64,000 bases of DNA. Source: JADKAC01 sp964492065 (GTDB lineage Bacteria; Bacteroidota; Bacteroidia; Chitinophagales; BACL12). Shown one piece after another: positions 7,113 through 15,819 of the stretch. Below the pieces are notes generated by a model that saw only the letters and a list, made by a program, of their open reading frames with translations, had not been told where the DNA came from and did no database searches. The stretch is from the NCBI GenBank assembly GCA_964492065.1, contig CAZBHH010000001.1, positions 1 through 64,000 on the forward strand, written 5' to 3'. Every line of letters starts with the position of its first letter. The first letter of the stretch is position 1. A program made the translations under genes and the position numbers.

Positions 7113-9678
7113 ATACTTCTTTTTCCTTTTCCTCTTTTTCTTTCTCTTCTTTCTTCTCTTTCTTTTTCGATACGGCGGTGTTAATTGTCAACTCCTTTTT
7201 CTCGGTATCGTATTCCACCGTCAGCGTATCGCCGGGTTTGAACTTATCCAGGAGAATCTGCTCGGCGAGCGGGTCTTCCAGGTATTTCTGGATGGCACGG
7301 TGCAGCGGGCGGGCGCCAAACTGCGGGTCGTAGCCCTTCTCGGCGAGGAAATCCTTCGCCGAATCGGCAAGTTTGAGTTTATAGCCGAGAGTCTCCAACC
7401 GTGTGCGCACTTCCTGCAGCGTGATATCGATGATCTTAAAGATATCTTCCCTGCTCAGCGGGTTGAAGATGACCACGTCGTCGATGCGGTTCAGGAATTC
7501 GGGCGAGAAGGTGCGCTTCAATGCCGTTTCGATTACCGCTTTGCTGTGGTCGTCGGCAGCCCGTTCTTTTGCGCCGGTGCTGAATCCCACGCCTTGTCCG
7601 AAATCCTTCAATTGCCTTGCCCCGATATTGGAGGTCATGATTATCAGCGTATTTTTAAAGTCGATTTTGCGTCCCAGACCGTCTGTCAGTTGTCCGTCGT
7701 CCAACACCTGCAACAGGATATTAAAAATATCGGGATGCGCCTTTTCAATTTCGTCGAGCAGGATAACGGAGTAGGGCTTGCGCCGCACTTTCTCGGTGAG
7801 TTGTCCGCCTTCTTCGTATCCGACATATCCCGGAGGGGCGCCGATTAAGCGGCTGACGCTGAATTTTTCCATGTACTCGCTCATATCGATGCGAATCAGC
7901 GAATCCTTGCTGTCGAATAAAAACTGGCTGAGTACTTTGGCGAGTTCGGTTTTTCCCACGCCGGTGGGGCCGAGGAAGATAAACGAGCCAATGGGTTTTT
8001 TCGGGTCTTTCAAACCCACCCGGTTGCGCTGTATCGCCTTGGTAATTTTTGAAATGGCTTCGTCCTGGCCGATAACGCCCTGGCGCAGTTCTTCGGCCAT
8101 ATTCACCAGTTTGGAACCTTCGCTCTGGGCGATGCGCTTGGTAGGGATACCGGTCATCATCGCCACCACTTCGGCGATATCGTCTTCGGTGACGGGGTAT
8201 TTTTCGGTCTTCACCTGCTCTTCCCATTTTGTCTTTGCGGCTTCCAGTTCTTCCAGCAATTTCTTTTCGTTATCCCGCAGTTGAGCGGCTTCCTCGTAGC
8301 GCTGGCTTTTCACCACCTGGTTTTTCTTGTCCTTGATCTCTTCGATCTTGGCTTCGAGTTTCACCACTTCGTCCGGCACGTGAATATTTTTCAGGTGTAC
8401 CCGGGCGCCCACTTCGTCCAGAACGTCTATGGCCTTATCGGGTAAAAACCTGTCGGAAATATACCTGTTGGAGAGGGTAACGCAGGCTTTAATTGCCTCG
8501 TCGGCGTACTCGACATTGTGGTATTCCTCGTATTTCGATTTAATATTATTCAGTATCTCCATGGTTTCGTCGGCGGTGGGCGGGTCTATCATCACTTTCT
8601 GGAATCTCCTGTCGAGGGCGCCGTCTTTTTCGATGTACTGGCGGTATTCGTCGAGGGTGGAAGCGCCGATACACTGCAGTTCGCCGCGGGCGAGGGCGGG
8701 TTTAAAGATATTGCTGGCGTCCAGCGATCCGGTGGCGCCGCCGGCGCCGACGATGGTGTGAATTTCATCGATAAACAGGATGACGTCCCTGTTTTTCTCG
8801 AGTTCATTCATAATCGCCTTCATGCGCTCTTCAAACTGACCGCGGTATTTGGTTCCCGCAACGAGTGCGGCCAGGTCGAGCATGACGATGCGCTTGTCGA
8901 ATAACACCCTGGATACTTTCCGCTGAATGATGCGCAGCGCCAGGCCTTCCACTACCGCAGTTTTGCCCACTCCCGGTTCGCCGATCAAAATGGGATTGTT
9001 CTTCTTGCGGCGGCTCAAAATCTGGCTCACCCGCTCAATTTCGGTCTGCCTGCCCACAATCGGGTCCAATTTTCCGTCTTCGGCAGCACGGGTAATATCC
9101 CTGCCGAAATTGTCGAGAACGGGGGTTTTGGATTTGGCAGCGCCGGATTTCCGGGGTACGCTAAACTGGCGTTCGGGTTTGTCTTCGTCTTCAAATCCCT
9201 CATCTTCGGCGGAATTTGTCGGCAAATCCTGACCCATTTCCTGGCGCACGTAGTCCAGTTCCTGGCGGAATGATTCGTAATCCACGTCAAACTGACCGAG
9301 AATCTGAGTAGCTATATTGTCTTTATTCTTCAGTATAGAGAGCAACAGGTGCTCGGTGCCGATGGTATCGCTTTTCAATACTTTGGCTTCGAGCACGGTA
9401 ATTTTTAACACCTTTTCGGCTTGTTTAGTCAACGGCAGGCTGCCGGCATTCACAGTTTGGCGGGGAGATTTTTCCCGAATGGCCTCCTCAACGCTCTTGC
9501 GCAGCAGCACCATATTCACCTCCAGGCTCTGCAATACCCGGATTGCCAGGCCGCCGCCTTCGCGGATCAGGCCGAGCAGCAGGTGTTCGGTACCGATATG
9601 ATCATGACCTAATCGCAGCGCTTCTTCACGGCTATAGGAAATAACCTCTTTTACTTTGGGGGAAAATTTAGCATCCAT
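7111..9678 (-). CDS. clpC: ATP-dependent Clp protease ATPase ClpC
   Basis: AAA+ unfoldase of the ClpCP protease that removes damaged or regulatory proteins. The 855-residue protein has the Clp_N double repeat (about 1-145, starting FSPKVKEVISYSREEA and GTEHLLLGLI), AAA-1 with Walker A GEPGVGKTA and Walker B VILFIDEIH, a UVR-containing middle domain (KNQVVKSQRYEEAAQLRD), and AAA-2 with GPTGVGKTE followed by the D2-small domain. The UVR segment identifies ClpC rather than ClpA or ClpB. The C-terminus is a highly charged lysine/glutamate tail (KKKEKKEEKEKEEKEKEV), longer than needed for the fold. It is apparently monocistronic: terminator on the left and about 230 nt of non-coding sequence in front. 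Confidence 0.97.
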   Translation of the reverse strand: MDAKFSPKVKEVISYSREEALRLGHDHIGTEHLLLGLIREGGGLAIRVLQSLEVNMVLLRKSVEEAIREKSPRQTVNAGSLPLTKQAEKVLKITVLEAKVLKSDTIGTEHLLLSILKNKDNIATQILGQFDVDYESFRQELDYVRQEMGQDLPTNSAEDEGFEDEDKPERQFSVPRKSGAAKSKTPVLDNFGRDITRAAEDGKLDPIVGRQTEIERVSQILSRRKKNNPILIGEPGVGKTAVVEGLALRIIQRKVSRVLFDKRIVMLDLAALVAGTKYRGQFEERMKAIMNELEKNRDVILFIDEIHTIVGAGGATGSLDASNIFKPALARGELQCIGASTLDEYRQYIEKDGALDRRFQKVMIDPPTADETMEILNNIKSKYEEYHNVEYADEAIKACVTLSNRYISDRFLPDKAIDVLDEVGARVHLKNIHVPDEVVKLEAKIEEIKDKKNQVVKSQRYEEAAQLRDNEKKLLEELEAAKTKWEEQVKTEKYPVTEDDIAEVVAMMTGIPTKRIAQSEGSKLVNMAEELRQGVIGQDEAISKITKAIQRNRVGLKDPKKPIGSFIFLGPTGVGKTELAKVLSQFLFDSKDSLIRIDMSEYMEKFSVSRLIGAPPGYVGYEEGGQLTEKVRRKPYSVILLDEIEKAHPDIFNILLQVLDDGQLTDGLGRKIDFKNTLIIMTSNIGARQLKDFGQGVGFSTGAKERAADDHSKAVIETALKRTFSPEFLNRIDDVVIFNPLSREDIFKIIDITLQEVRTRLETLGYKLKLADSAKDFLAEKGYDPQFGARPLHRAIQKYLEDPLAEQILLDKFKPGDTLTVEYDTEKKELTINTAVSKKKEKKEEKEKEEKEKEV

Positions 9679-9909
9679 AGTATTCCTTTAAGTCAATAAT
9701 TAAACCAAACTAATCGAACTGCCAATATAACAATAACCACATTACGACAACGCAATTTAATGTAACGTGATTGTAAAACGCTTGCAATGGTATAATAATT
9801 CAATGCAAGGTAATGCGCTGCATATTTCACAAATTTGGAAAAAAAATTAATTGGTTGTTATCCACAATCAATTAAAACTCGCTATAATTGTTCACCAAAT
9901 AGAATCATT

Positions 9910-10281
9910 ATGAAGTTTACATTAGACAAGAAAGAGAGATATTGCGTATTTAAGCTGAACGAAGACAAACTCAACTCATTGATTTCGCCTTTTTTGAAAA
10001 GTGAACTCATACTGTTAAACCAGGAGGGCTACCGGAATATCATCGCCGATCTGAGCCAGGTATCCTTTGTGGACTCTTCCGGGCTCAGCGCATTGCTGAT
10101 CGGCCACCGCATCTGCAAGGATGCAAAAGGCACCTTTGTACTGTGCGGGTGCAACGAAGCGGTAATAAAACTCATCAAAATTTCACAGTTGGACACCATT
10201 TTAAATATGGTGCCGACAGAAAGCGAGGCAACCGATTTCATTTTGATGGAAGAGGTGCAGCGTGAAATTGAAGGTGAGTAG
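9910..10281 (+). CDS. STAS-domain anti-sigma factor antagonist
   Basis: A 123-residue single STAS domain of the SpoIIAA/RsbV type. These proteins bind or release anti-sigma kinases depending on phosphorylation of a serine. The signature is FVDSSGLSALL at residues 53-63, in which Ser56 of DSSG corresponds to the serine phosphorylated in SpoIIAA. I start at the ATG at 9910 (MKFTLDKKE) because the upstream in-frame extension does not look like part of the fold. No anti-sigma kinase is adjacent; the downstream gene, 2 nt after the stop, is RNase Z, so the two form an operon. The partner is therefore unknown. Confidence 0.88.
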   Translation: MKFTLDKKERYCVFKLNEDKLNSLISPFLKSELILLNQEGYRNIIADLSQVSFVDSSGLSALLIGHRICKDAKGTFVLCGCNEAVIKLIKISQLDTILNMVPTESEATDFILMEEVQREIEGE

Positions 10282-10283
10282 CC

Positions 10284-11231
10284 ATGTCATTTGAAGTAAC
10301 CATCATCGGTAGCAATTCGGCGGTACCGGCCCACGGGAGGAACCCGAGTGCGCAGGTGGTTGCGATATCCGACAAAATGTATTTGGTGGACTGTGGCGAG
10401 GGGACGCAGATGCGGCTCCAGCAATTGGGCATTAAATGGAGTAAAATCAACCATATCTTCATCAGCCACTTACACGGCGATCATTACTTCGGTTTAATCG
10501 GGATGATTTCCACCTATCACTTGCTGAAAAGAACCCGGCCGCTGGAGGTCTTTGCGCCGGCGCCGCTGGAGGAAATCATCCGCACCCAGTTGGCAGCGGG
10601 CAATACGGAGTTGTGTTTCCCCTTAATTTTTCACCCTACCAACCCCGAGACTGCGCAAATAATTCTCGAAAACGAAGAGATTACGGTGGAGACCATTATT
10701 CTGAGTCACCGCATCGCCTGTACCGGATTTTTGTTCCGCGAAAAGCAAAAGGAGCGCAAAATAAACCGGGATAAAATGCAGGAATACGGCGTGCCGTTCC
10801 ACTATGTCCCGGAGTTGAAACAGGGAAACGATATCGTTTTGCAGGAAACCGGCAGGCGAATTGCCAATGCAGAACTCACCATAGACCCGGTTCCGGCGCT
10901 CTCTTACGCCTATTGTTGCGATACCGCCTACGACGAATCGCTGTTGCCGCAAATCCAACATGTCAACCTGCTGTACCACGATTGTACATTCGACAAAGCG
11001 AGCAGCGCCCGGGCAGCGGAGACATTTCACAGCACGACAGTCCAGGCGGCGACCATAGCGTCCAAGGCGAGGGTACAGCAATTGCTCATCGGCCATTTCT
11101 CGGCGAAGTACGCCGACCTCGGCGTGTTGCTGGAAGAAGCCAGAGCCGTTTTCGCCGATACCGCCCTGGCATTGGAAGGGGTAACCTTTAAAGTACGCCA
11201 TGCACAGGAAGCGGTAAAATTTGCCGGTTGA
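10284..11231 (+). CDS. rnz: Ribonuclease Z
   Basis: Metallo-beta-lactamase-fold endoribonuclease that removes 3' trailers from tRNA precursors. The 315-residue length is that of the short form (RNase Z-S). The zinc motif HLHGDH is at residues 62-67; further ligands are in LSHRIACTGF, YCCDTAYDE and the C-terminal GHFSAKYAD. The 3' trailer role fits a genome in which tRNA-Arg (46776) does not encode CCA. It starts 2 nt after the STAS gene stop and is probably translated from the same mRNA. Confidence 0.95.
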   Translation: MSFEVTIIGSNSAVPAHGRNPSAQVVAISDKMYLVDCGEGTQMRLQQLGIKWSKINHIFISHLHGDHYFGLIGMISTYHLLKRTRPLEVFAPAPLEEIIRTQLAAGNTELCFPLIFHPTNPETAQIILENEEITVETIILSHRIACTGFLFREKQKERKINRDKMQEYGVPFHYVPELKQGNDIVLQETGRRIANAELTIDPVPALSYAYCCDTAYDESLLPQIQHVNLLYHDCTFDKASSARAAETFHSTTVQAATIASKARVQQLLIGHFSAKYADLGVLLEEARAVFADTALALEGVTFKVRHAQEAVKFAG

Positions 11232-11275
11232 AACGGCAGGCCGCTGCTCCGCCATTCACTTTACAGGCGGTCAAC

Positions 11276-12631
11276 TCATTCCCGTTTCAAGTCGTATTTC
11301 TCGATTTTATTGTAGAGATGAGAGCGCTGGATATCCAGTTCTTCGGCGGTTTTGGAAACATTCCAATTGTTTTTATTCAGCCGGAACAGGATAAATTCCT
11401 TTTCGATATAATCTTTAAAGTCCTGGAATTTTTCGAAGCGCTCGTATAAGTCTTTCGGGCTGCCGCCGCTGCCGGAAGTGTTGCCGTAAGCGAGCACATC
11501 TTCCTCGGTAATTTTCTGGTCGCTGAGGATGACAAGGCGCTCGAGCACATTGCGCAGTTCGCGGATATTGCCCGTAAAGGTGATATTCTGCATTTCCTGC
11601 ATAGCCTTCGGGGTAATCACCTTGCGGGGCATGCCGTAGTCTTCACAGATTTCCTTCACAAATTTTTCGGCGAGCAGCGGGATGTCTTCTTTGCGGTCGT
11701 TGAGCGATGGCACGTGAATTAAAATCACGCTGAGGCGGTGGTACAGGTCAATGCGAAAGGTGTTAACCTCGATCTCTTTCAGCAGGTCTTTATTGGTAGC
11801 GGCAACCACCCGCACATCCACCGGTATTTCCTTGTCGCCGCCGACACGGGTAATTTTATTTTCCTGGAGGGCACGCAGCACCTTTGCCTGGGCGCTGAGA
11901 CTCATGTCGCCGATTTCATCGAGAAACAGGGTGCCGCCATTTGCCTGTTCAAATTTGCCGATGCGCTGTTTTATCGCCGAGGTGAATGCGCCCTTTTCGT
12001 GGCCGAACAGTTCGCTTTCGATCAGCTCGCTCGGAATGGCGGCGCAGTTCACCTCTATCAGCGGGCCGTTGGAGCGATTGCTGCGCTCGTGAATCCAGCG
12101 GGCGACCAGTTCCTTGCCGGTGCCGTTATCGCCGGTGATTAATACCCGTGCATCGGTAGGCGCCACACGCTCAATGGTGTCTTTAATTTTTTTTATCGCC
12201 GGCGAATCGCCGATTATCTCTCTTGTTTTCGAGACTTTGCGCTTGAGCACTTTTGTCTCTGTCAGCAAATTGCTCTTGTCGAGCGCATTGCGGATGGTGA
12301 TGAGCAGCCGGTTCAAATCGGGCGGTTTGGCCACGTAATCGAAGGCGCCTTTTTTCACGGCATCCACTGCCGTTTCCAGGGTGCCATGACCGGAAATCAT
12401 AATGACGGGTACATCGGCATTGGATTGCTGCATTTTTTCCAATACCTCCATACCATCCATTTTTGGCATTTTAATATCCATCAATACCACATCGTAATCG
12501 CCGTCCTGAATCATGCGCAACCCTTCGGCGCCATCCTGTGCTTCATCCACCGTATAGCCCTCGTACTCCAGTATTTCCTTTAGCGTTTTGCGAATGCTTT
12601 TTTCATCATCTACCAATAAAATATTTGCCAT
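11276..12631 (-). CDS. NtrC-family sigma-54-dependent response regulator
   Basis: A 451-residue three-domain regulator. The receiver domain (1-120) has acidic residues Asp8/Asp9 and the phospho-acceptor Asp52 (LMDIKMPKMDG). The AAA+ domain has Walker A GDNGTGKE (167-174), the sigma-54 contact loop GAFTSA (214-219) and Walker B GTLFLDEIG. A Fis-type helix-turn-helix closes the protein (NVSKTAEELDIQRSHLYNKI). It should activate sigma-54 promoters when phosphorylated. The contact loop has Ser in place of the second Gly of the classic GAFTGA, a change I have the impression is frequent in Bacteroidota homologues but cannot verify here. No histidine kinase is adjacent, so this is an orphan regulator in this window. 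Confidence 0.95.
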   Translation of the reverse strand: MANILLVDDEKSIRKTLKEILEYEGYTVDEAQDGAEGLRMIQDGDYDVVLMDIKMPKMDGMEVLEKMQQSNADVPVIMISGHGTLETAVDAVKKGAFDYVAKPPDLNRLLITIRNALDKSNLLTETKVLKRKVSKTREIIGDSPAIKKIKDTIERVAPTDARVLITGDNGTGKELVARWIHERSNRSNGPLIEVNCAAIPSELIESELFGHEKGAFTSAIKQRIGKFEQANGGTLFLDEIGDMSLSAQAKVLRALQENKITRVGGDKEIPVDVRVVAATNKDLLKEIEVNTFRIDLYHRLSVILIHVPSLNDRKEDIPLLAEKFVKEICEDYGMPRKVITPKAMQEMQNITFTGNIRELRNVLERLVILSDQKITEEDVLAYGNTSGSGGSPKDLYERFEKFQDFKDYIEKEFILFRLNKNNWNVSKTAEELDIQRSHLYNKIEKYDLKRE

Positions 12632-12725
12632 ATGATTTAGTGTTCAAGGTTAGTTTAAATCTACTGTTCCGGTAACGGGCTTAAAATTACCCAAAATTAA
12701 AGCAACTGTTTTGGCATTAATACGG

Positions 12726-13463
12726 CTATAGTTCCTCTTGCTTAGTGAGATTTCCCGACTCGTCGTAATATTTCCATTTGCCGGTTTTCAAATCCTTTGC
12801 GTAATTGCCTTCGCTTTTCACTGCGCCGTTGTCGTAGTACTCCGTCCACAACCCGGTTTTCAATCCGCTTGTGTAGTTGCCCTTCGAAATGATTACGCCA
12901 TTCATATTATAAACTACCTGCGGACCTTCTAAAATGCCGTTGACATAATACTGCTCCATTGCGGGCAGTCCGTTGTTGTAATACCAGGTGCTGCGCCCGT
13001 GTTTAACACCTTCTTTGAATTCCTCTTCGGCAACTGTTTTTCCCATCGTATTATTTTCAATGGACAGCCCGTCGAGTTTTCCGTTCTTATAGTAATTGCT
13101 GCGCAGCAGGATGCGCACATTGCTGGAACTGCCGTAGATGCGCACCTCGCCGTTGAGTGTATCGTTCAGGTAATGCTCCTCTTTGGCCAGCACTCCGGAT
13201 TTTTCGAAATATAATTGCAGTCCGTCTTGCCTGCCATGCCTGTATTGTTTCATTCCCATCAACACGCCATTGGGAAAATAATGCATCAGGTTGCCGTGCA
13301 GCTCACCGTCTTTCAATGTGCCTTTGTCAATGGATAAATCTTTATTTACCGTTTCGAAGGCAACGATATTGCGAACCGGATCCACGGCGGTAAAAATGGT
13401 ATCCTGTTGACAGTATGCCGTTGCGTTAAAACAACAAAGCAATACAAAAACTATCCTAATCAT
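12726..13463 (-). CDS. Secreted YwqK/MORN-like repeat protein
   Basis: A 245-residue exported protein: signal peptide MIRIVFVLLCCFNATAYCQQ followed by about eight tandem repeats of the form G-x-W-x-x-Y-Y-x-N-G-x-x-x-x-x-x-x-Y (for example TGLWTEYYDNGAVKSEGNY). This is the YwqK/MORN-2 repeat, which forms an extended beta sheet and is common in Bacteroidota surface or periplasmic proteins; its function is not established. The ATG at 13463 overlaps the end of the upstream zinc-ribbon gene by 8 nt (ATGATTAG), suggesting translational coupling. A longer open frame upstream is only read-through of the zinc-ribbon region and is not the start. Confidence 0.85.
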   Translation of the reverse strand: MIRIVFVLLCCFNATAYCQQDTIFTAVDPVRNIVAFETVNKDLSIDKGTLKDGELHGNLMHYFPNGVLMGMKQYRHGRQDGLQLYFEKSGVLAKEEHYLNDTLNGEVRIYGSSSNVRILLRSNYYKNGKLDGLSIENNTMGKTVAEEEFKEGVKHGRSTWYYNNGLPAMEQYYVNGILEGPQVVYNMNGVIISKGNYTSGLKTGLWTEYYDNGAVKSEGNYAKDLKTGKWKYYDESGNLTKQEEL

Positions 13464-13647
13464 TTTTCTTTTTTTTATCTTTCTTTTGATTTTTCCCATT
13501 GTCTTCTTTTGACGGAGACTGTTCGCCGCGACAGCATTCATCCAGCACCATTTTGCAGTTGCTGCACTGTCCATGCCCGTGTACCCACACGATTTGTGCG
13601 GGCAGGCCGCAGAACGGGCAAATAATGATATCGGCATTCAACTCCAT
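13456..13647 (-). CDS. Small zinc-ribbon protein
   Basis: A 63-residue cytosolic protein with two CxxC knuckles, CPFC at 10-13 and CSNC at 28-31, forming a zinc ribbon, and an additional CC at 38-39. The C-terminus is a lysine-rich tail (KNQKKDKKKKND). It begins 10 nt beyond the 3' end of RNase P RNA and its stop overlaps the start of the YwqK-repeat gene by 8 nt. The function is unknown; the conserved ribbon and the coupling argue that it is a real gene even though it is short. Confidence 0.75.
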   Translation of the reverse strand: MELNADIIICPFCGLPAQIVWVHGHGQCSNCKMVLDECCRGEQSPSKEDNGKNQKKDKKKKND

Positions 13648-13657
13648 ACAAAAAAAA

Positions 13658-14030
13658 CTGCAGGCTCATAAGCCGGATTCTGTTTCAATCCTGTCATTTA
13701 TCTGGGCTGTACATCACTGCACAGCTCCTGCTGCCTACCCACCGGAGATTCGGGCGAGCCACCCTCTGTTCCACCGCAGTGGAATACTCCGGCATATTTG
13801 GCATTGTAACCCGCAAGGTTTACCCGCAACAGCTATTGCTAACTGCTGCCGTGAGCTCTTACCTCACATTTTCACCCTTGCCGTTTCCCTGCGGAAGCGG
13901 CGGTTATTTTCTGTGGCACTATCTCGTGCAATGTCGAAACATTACAGCCACCCGTTAGGTGGTGCAGCGCTCTGTGTTATCCGGACTTTCCTCTCCGACT
14001 TTAATCGGAGCGACAGGCCGGCCTGCAGAT
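13658..14030 (-). ncRNA. rnpB: RNase P RNA
   Basis: Bacterial type A RNase P RNA, the catalytic subunit that trims tRNA 5' leaders. Conserved regions read on the minus strand: CR-I GAGGAAAGTCCGG near the 5' end, the GTGAGGTAAGAGCTCAC block in the middle, GGTGGGTAGGCAGC, and CR-V ACAGAATCCGGCTTATG near the 3' end. P1 is formed by CTGCAGGC at the 5' end and GCCTGCAG at the 3' end, followed by a T tract at 13657-13651. Length is about 373 nt. Open frames across this region are spurious. Confidence 0.96.
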
Positions 14031-14043
14031 ATGTTAAAGAACA

Positions 14044-15012
14044 TTATAAATATATCTCGGTTGCACCAAAGCCAAAACGCACATTGTAATCATTATTATA
14101 CGATACTACTTCCGGTGTTTGTCGCAACACTTTTTCAATTTCTTCTTTCAGCTTGCCGGTACCCAAACCGTGAATCGCATAAATGCGATGTAAATTATAT
14201 GTTATAGCCTTGTCTAAAAACCGCTCGAAATGCCGCAACTGAATCGATAATATTTCCGACTTCTCCAACCTTGCATGGTCAGCTACGAGTTTTTCGATAT
14301 GCAGGTCGATATAATCGGGCATTGCCGCTTTTTCCAATACCTGATGCGCTGGAATGTTTTTCTTTGGCGGTTTCTTAAAAATATCCGCTTCCTCCTTGTC
14401 AGCGGACGTTTTTTCTCTTTCGTCCGGCAACGCTTTTAATATTTCAAAGGCGAGAAAATCTCTTTGCTTAAACACATCGCTTTCCAGTTGGGAAAAAAAT
14501 TGCTTTGCTTTCAGCCTGAGTTCTTTTGACACTGATCTGCCGGTACCGGAACCGGTGTTAATCCAAAAGGTCACATTGAATTGCGGCAGGTCGTTTAAAT
14601 GATCCGGTTTAAAAAAGTGCAGTCGGATATCGGCGCCCGAAGGCAATTCTTTTTTTAATTTTTCTTCAGTTGACTGCCGCAGCAGGTATGTGTAGTCCAT
14701 CCACAGGTTTTCGTTCAGCCTGTTGCACAACCACAACGCATACCGCTCGGTTTCGCCGTTCATTTTTCGCATGGGTTCCATCACCAGCCATATACCTGCG
14801 GGCAGTTCCCGTTTTGCGTCAATAGTTTTTGGAGTTTCCTCTTTTTCTCTCAGTTCGAATTCCGAGGCTTTGACAACGGCGGTTGCGTGTACCGTGCGCA
14901 AGTTGCCATCAATATCTACAATGGCAGTATATTTATCCATATAGGATCGCAATACGCCCAATTCGCCGGTGGTAACAACAAATACTTTTGTGCCGTCAGG
15001 AATTTTGCCCAT
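14044..15012 (-). CDS. DUF2027 and Smr-domain protein
   Basis: A 322-residue protein. The N-terminal 200 residues match the Bacteroidota-specific DUF2027 region (MGKIPDGTKVFVVTTGELGVL). Residues about 235-320 form an Smr domain (DLHIEKL, IYAIHGLGTGKLKEEI), the nuclease/DNA-binding domain found at the end of MutS2. Here it is separate from any MutS ATPase. Smr domains cut branched DNA or, in some homologues, stalled mRNA, so either role is possible. The stop lies 13 nt upstream of rnpB, and the rnpB promoter appears to be inside the end of this gene. Confidence 0.88.
   Translation of the reverse strand: MGKIPDGTKVFVVTTGELGVLRSYMDKYTAIVDIDGNLRTVHATAVVKASEFELREKEETPKTIDAKRELPAGIWLVMEPMRKMNGETERYALWLCNRLNENLWMDYTYLLRQSTEEKLKKELPSGADIRLHFFKPDHLNDLPQFNVTFWINTGSGTGRSVSKELRLKAKQFFSQLESDVFKQRDFLAFEILKALPDEREKTSADKEEADIFKKPPKKNIPAHQVLEKAAMPDYIDLHIEKLVADHARLEKSEILSIQLRHFERFLDKAITYNLHRIYAIHGLGTGKLKEEIEKVLRQTPEVVSYNNDYNVRFGFGATEIYL
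14047..14076 (-). promoter_or_regulatory. Promoter of rnpB inside the Smr gene
   Basis: On the minus strand TTTG (14076-14073), 18 nt, then TATATTTA (14054-14047), close to the Bacteroidota TTTG/TAnnTTTG pattern. Transcription would begin within about ten bases of the deduced RNase P RNA 5' end. Confidence 0.55.
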
Positions 15013-15087
15013 AGACTTACAAAGGTAGGTAATCGAAAATTTTCACCTGCCGGTTCCCGGGCAGTGCAATTTTTTTATCATTGCAGT

Positions 15088-15756
15088 ATGAAATTTGTGT
15101 TCCGGCAAAATCCGGGTAGCGCAAACGGTATTATTTCCATAATGCTCGCATGTATGTTGCTCTCTTGCCAACCCCTGTTGCGCCGGGTTGTCGGAATAAA
15201 TGATATTTCCCGTTTCACCCCGGAAGAAATCACAGAACTCGCAGCCAAATACCACGTGGCAGATGCGGAACTGTTGGTATTGCGGGATACGGCTTATCTC
15301 CAATTTATGCACGCCTATATCGAAAGCCGGTCAACGGGATTTGATTCGGCAAAATTTCTATATCAACCGTTACAGGTAATGGGTTTTGACAGCGCCGGCC
15401 GTATTCAATTTCACCTGGTTAACTGCAATATTGGAGGCTTCCCAAACCTGCAATGGAACAGGTACGGCTATTTCGACGTGGCACCGCTGCACATGCCCGG
15501 TCAATTGTTGCCGGATTCCACATTGGAAATCACATCCTTTAACGGGTTGTACGCACCTGTTTTTCCGGAACTGGATGGCATACAACCGCAAAGCGGAGAA
15601 ACCATTATCGCCTACTGGAATCACTTCATGGGACGGCAGAGCAAACGGCTGATTGCGACAGTGCATGAATATAAAAACAATACGTATCCCAACGCCAAAA
15701 TCTATTTTGTAAATACGGATAATTTCATATACCTGTTACATACCGACAGTATTTAA
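15088..15756 (+). CDS. Hypothetical lipoprotein
   Basis: A 222-residue protein with a lipoprotein signal: hydrophobic stretch GIISIMLACMLLSC with the lipobox cysteine in LLSC followed by QPLLRR. I place the start at the ATG at 15088, since the upstream extension overlaps the start region of the divergent Smr gene and would bury the signal peptide. The rest is globular, rich in aromatic residues, with no motif that I recognise. A redox or storage role cannot be inferred. It is divergent from the Smr gene with about 75 nt between them. Confidence 0.7.
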   Translation: MKFVFRQNPGSANGIISIMLACMLLSCQPLLRRVVGINDISRFTPEEITELAAKYHVADAELLVLRDTAYLQFMHAYIESRSTGFDSAKFLYQPLQVMGFDSAGRIQFHLVNCNIGGFPNLQWNRYGYFDVAPLHMPGQLLPDSTLEITSFNGLYAPVFPELDGIQPQSGETIIAYWNHFMGRQSKRLIATVHEYKNNTYPNAKIYFVNTDNFIYLLHTDSI

Positions 15757-15778
15757 ATGCCTTAAATCACAGGTCGGA

Positions 15779-15810
15779 TTGCAGCGCTGAATACCGATAG
15801 CTTATCTTCG
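15779..15810 (+). promoter_or_regulatory. Candidate promoter for the methyltransferase gene
   Basis: TTG (15779-15781), 21 nt, TATCTTCG (15803-15810), one mismatch from TAnnTTTG and close to the ATG at 15820. This gives an almost leaderless mRNA. Confidence 0.35.
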
Positions 15811-15819
15811 CCGATAATT

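Noticed and set aside
7063..7848. A 261-codon plus-strand frame opposite clpC
   Set aside because: It is the complement of the clpC C-terminus, which is fully accounted for.
13499..14089. Open frames of up to 196 codons across 13500-14090
   Set aside because: They cover the RNase P RNA, whose conserved sequences explain the region.
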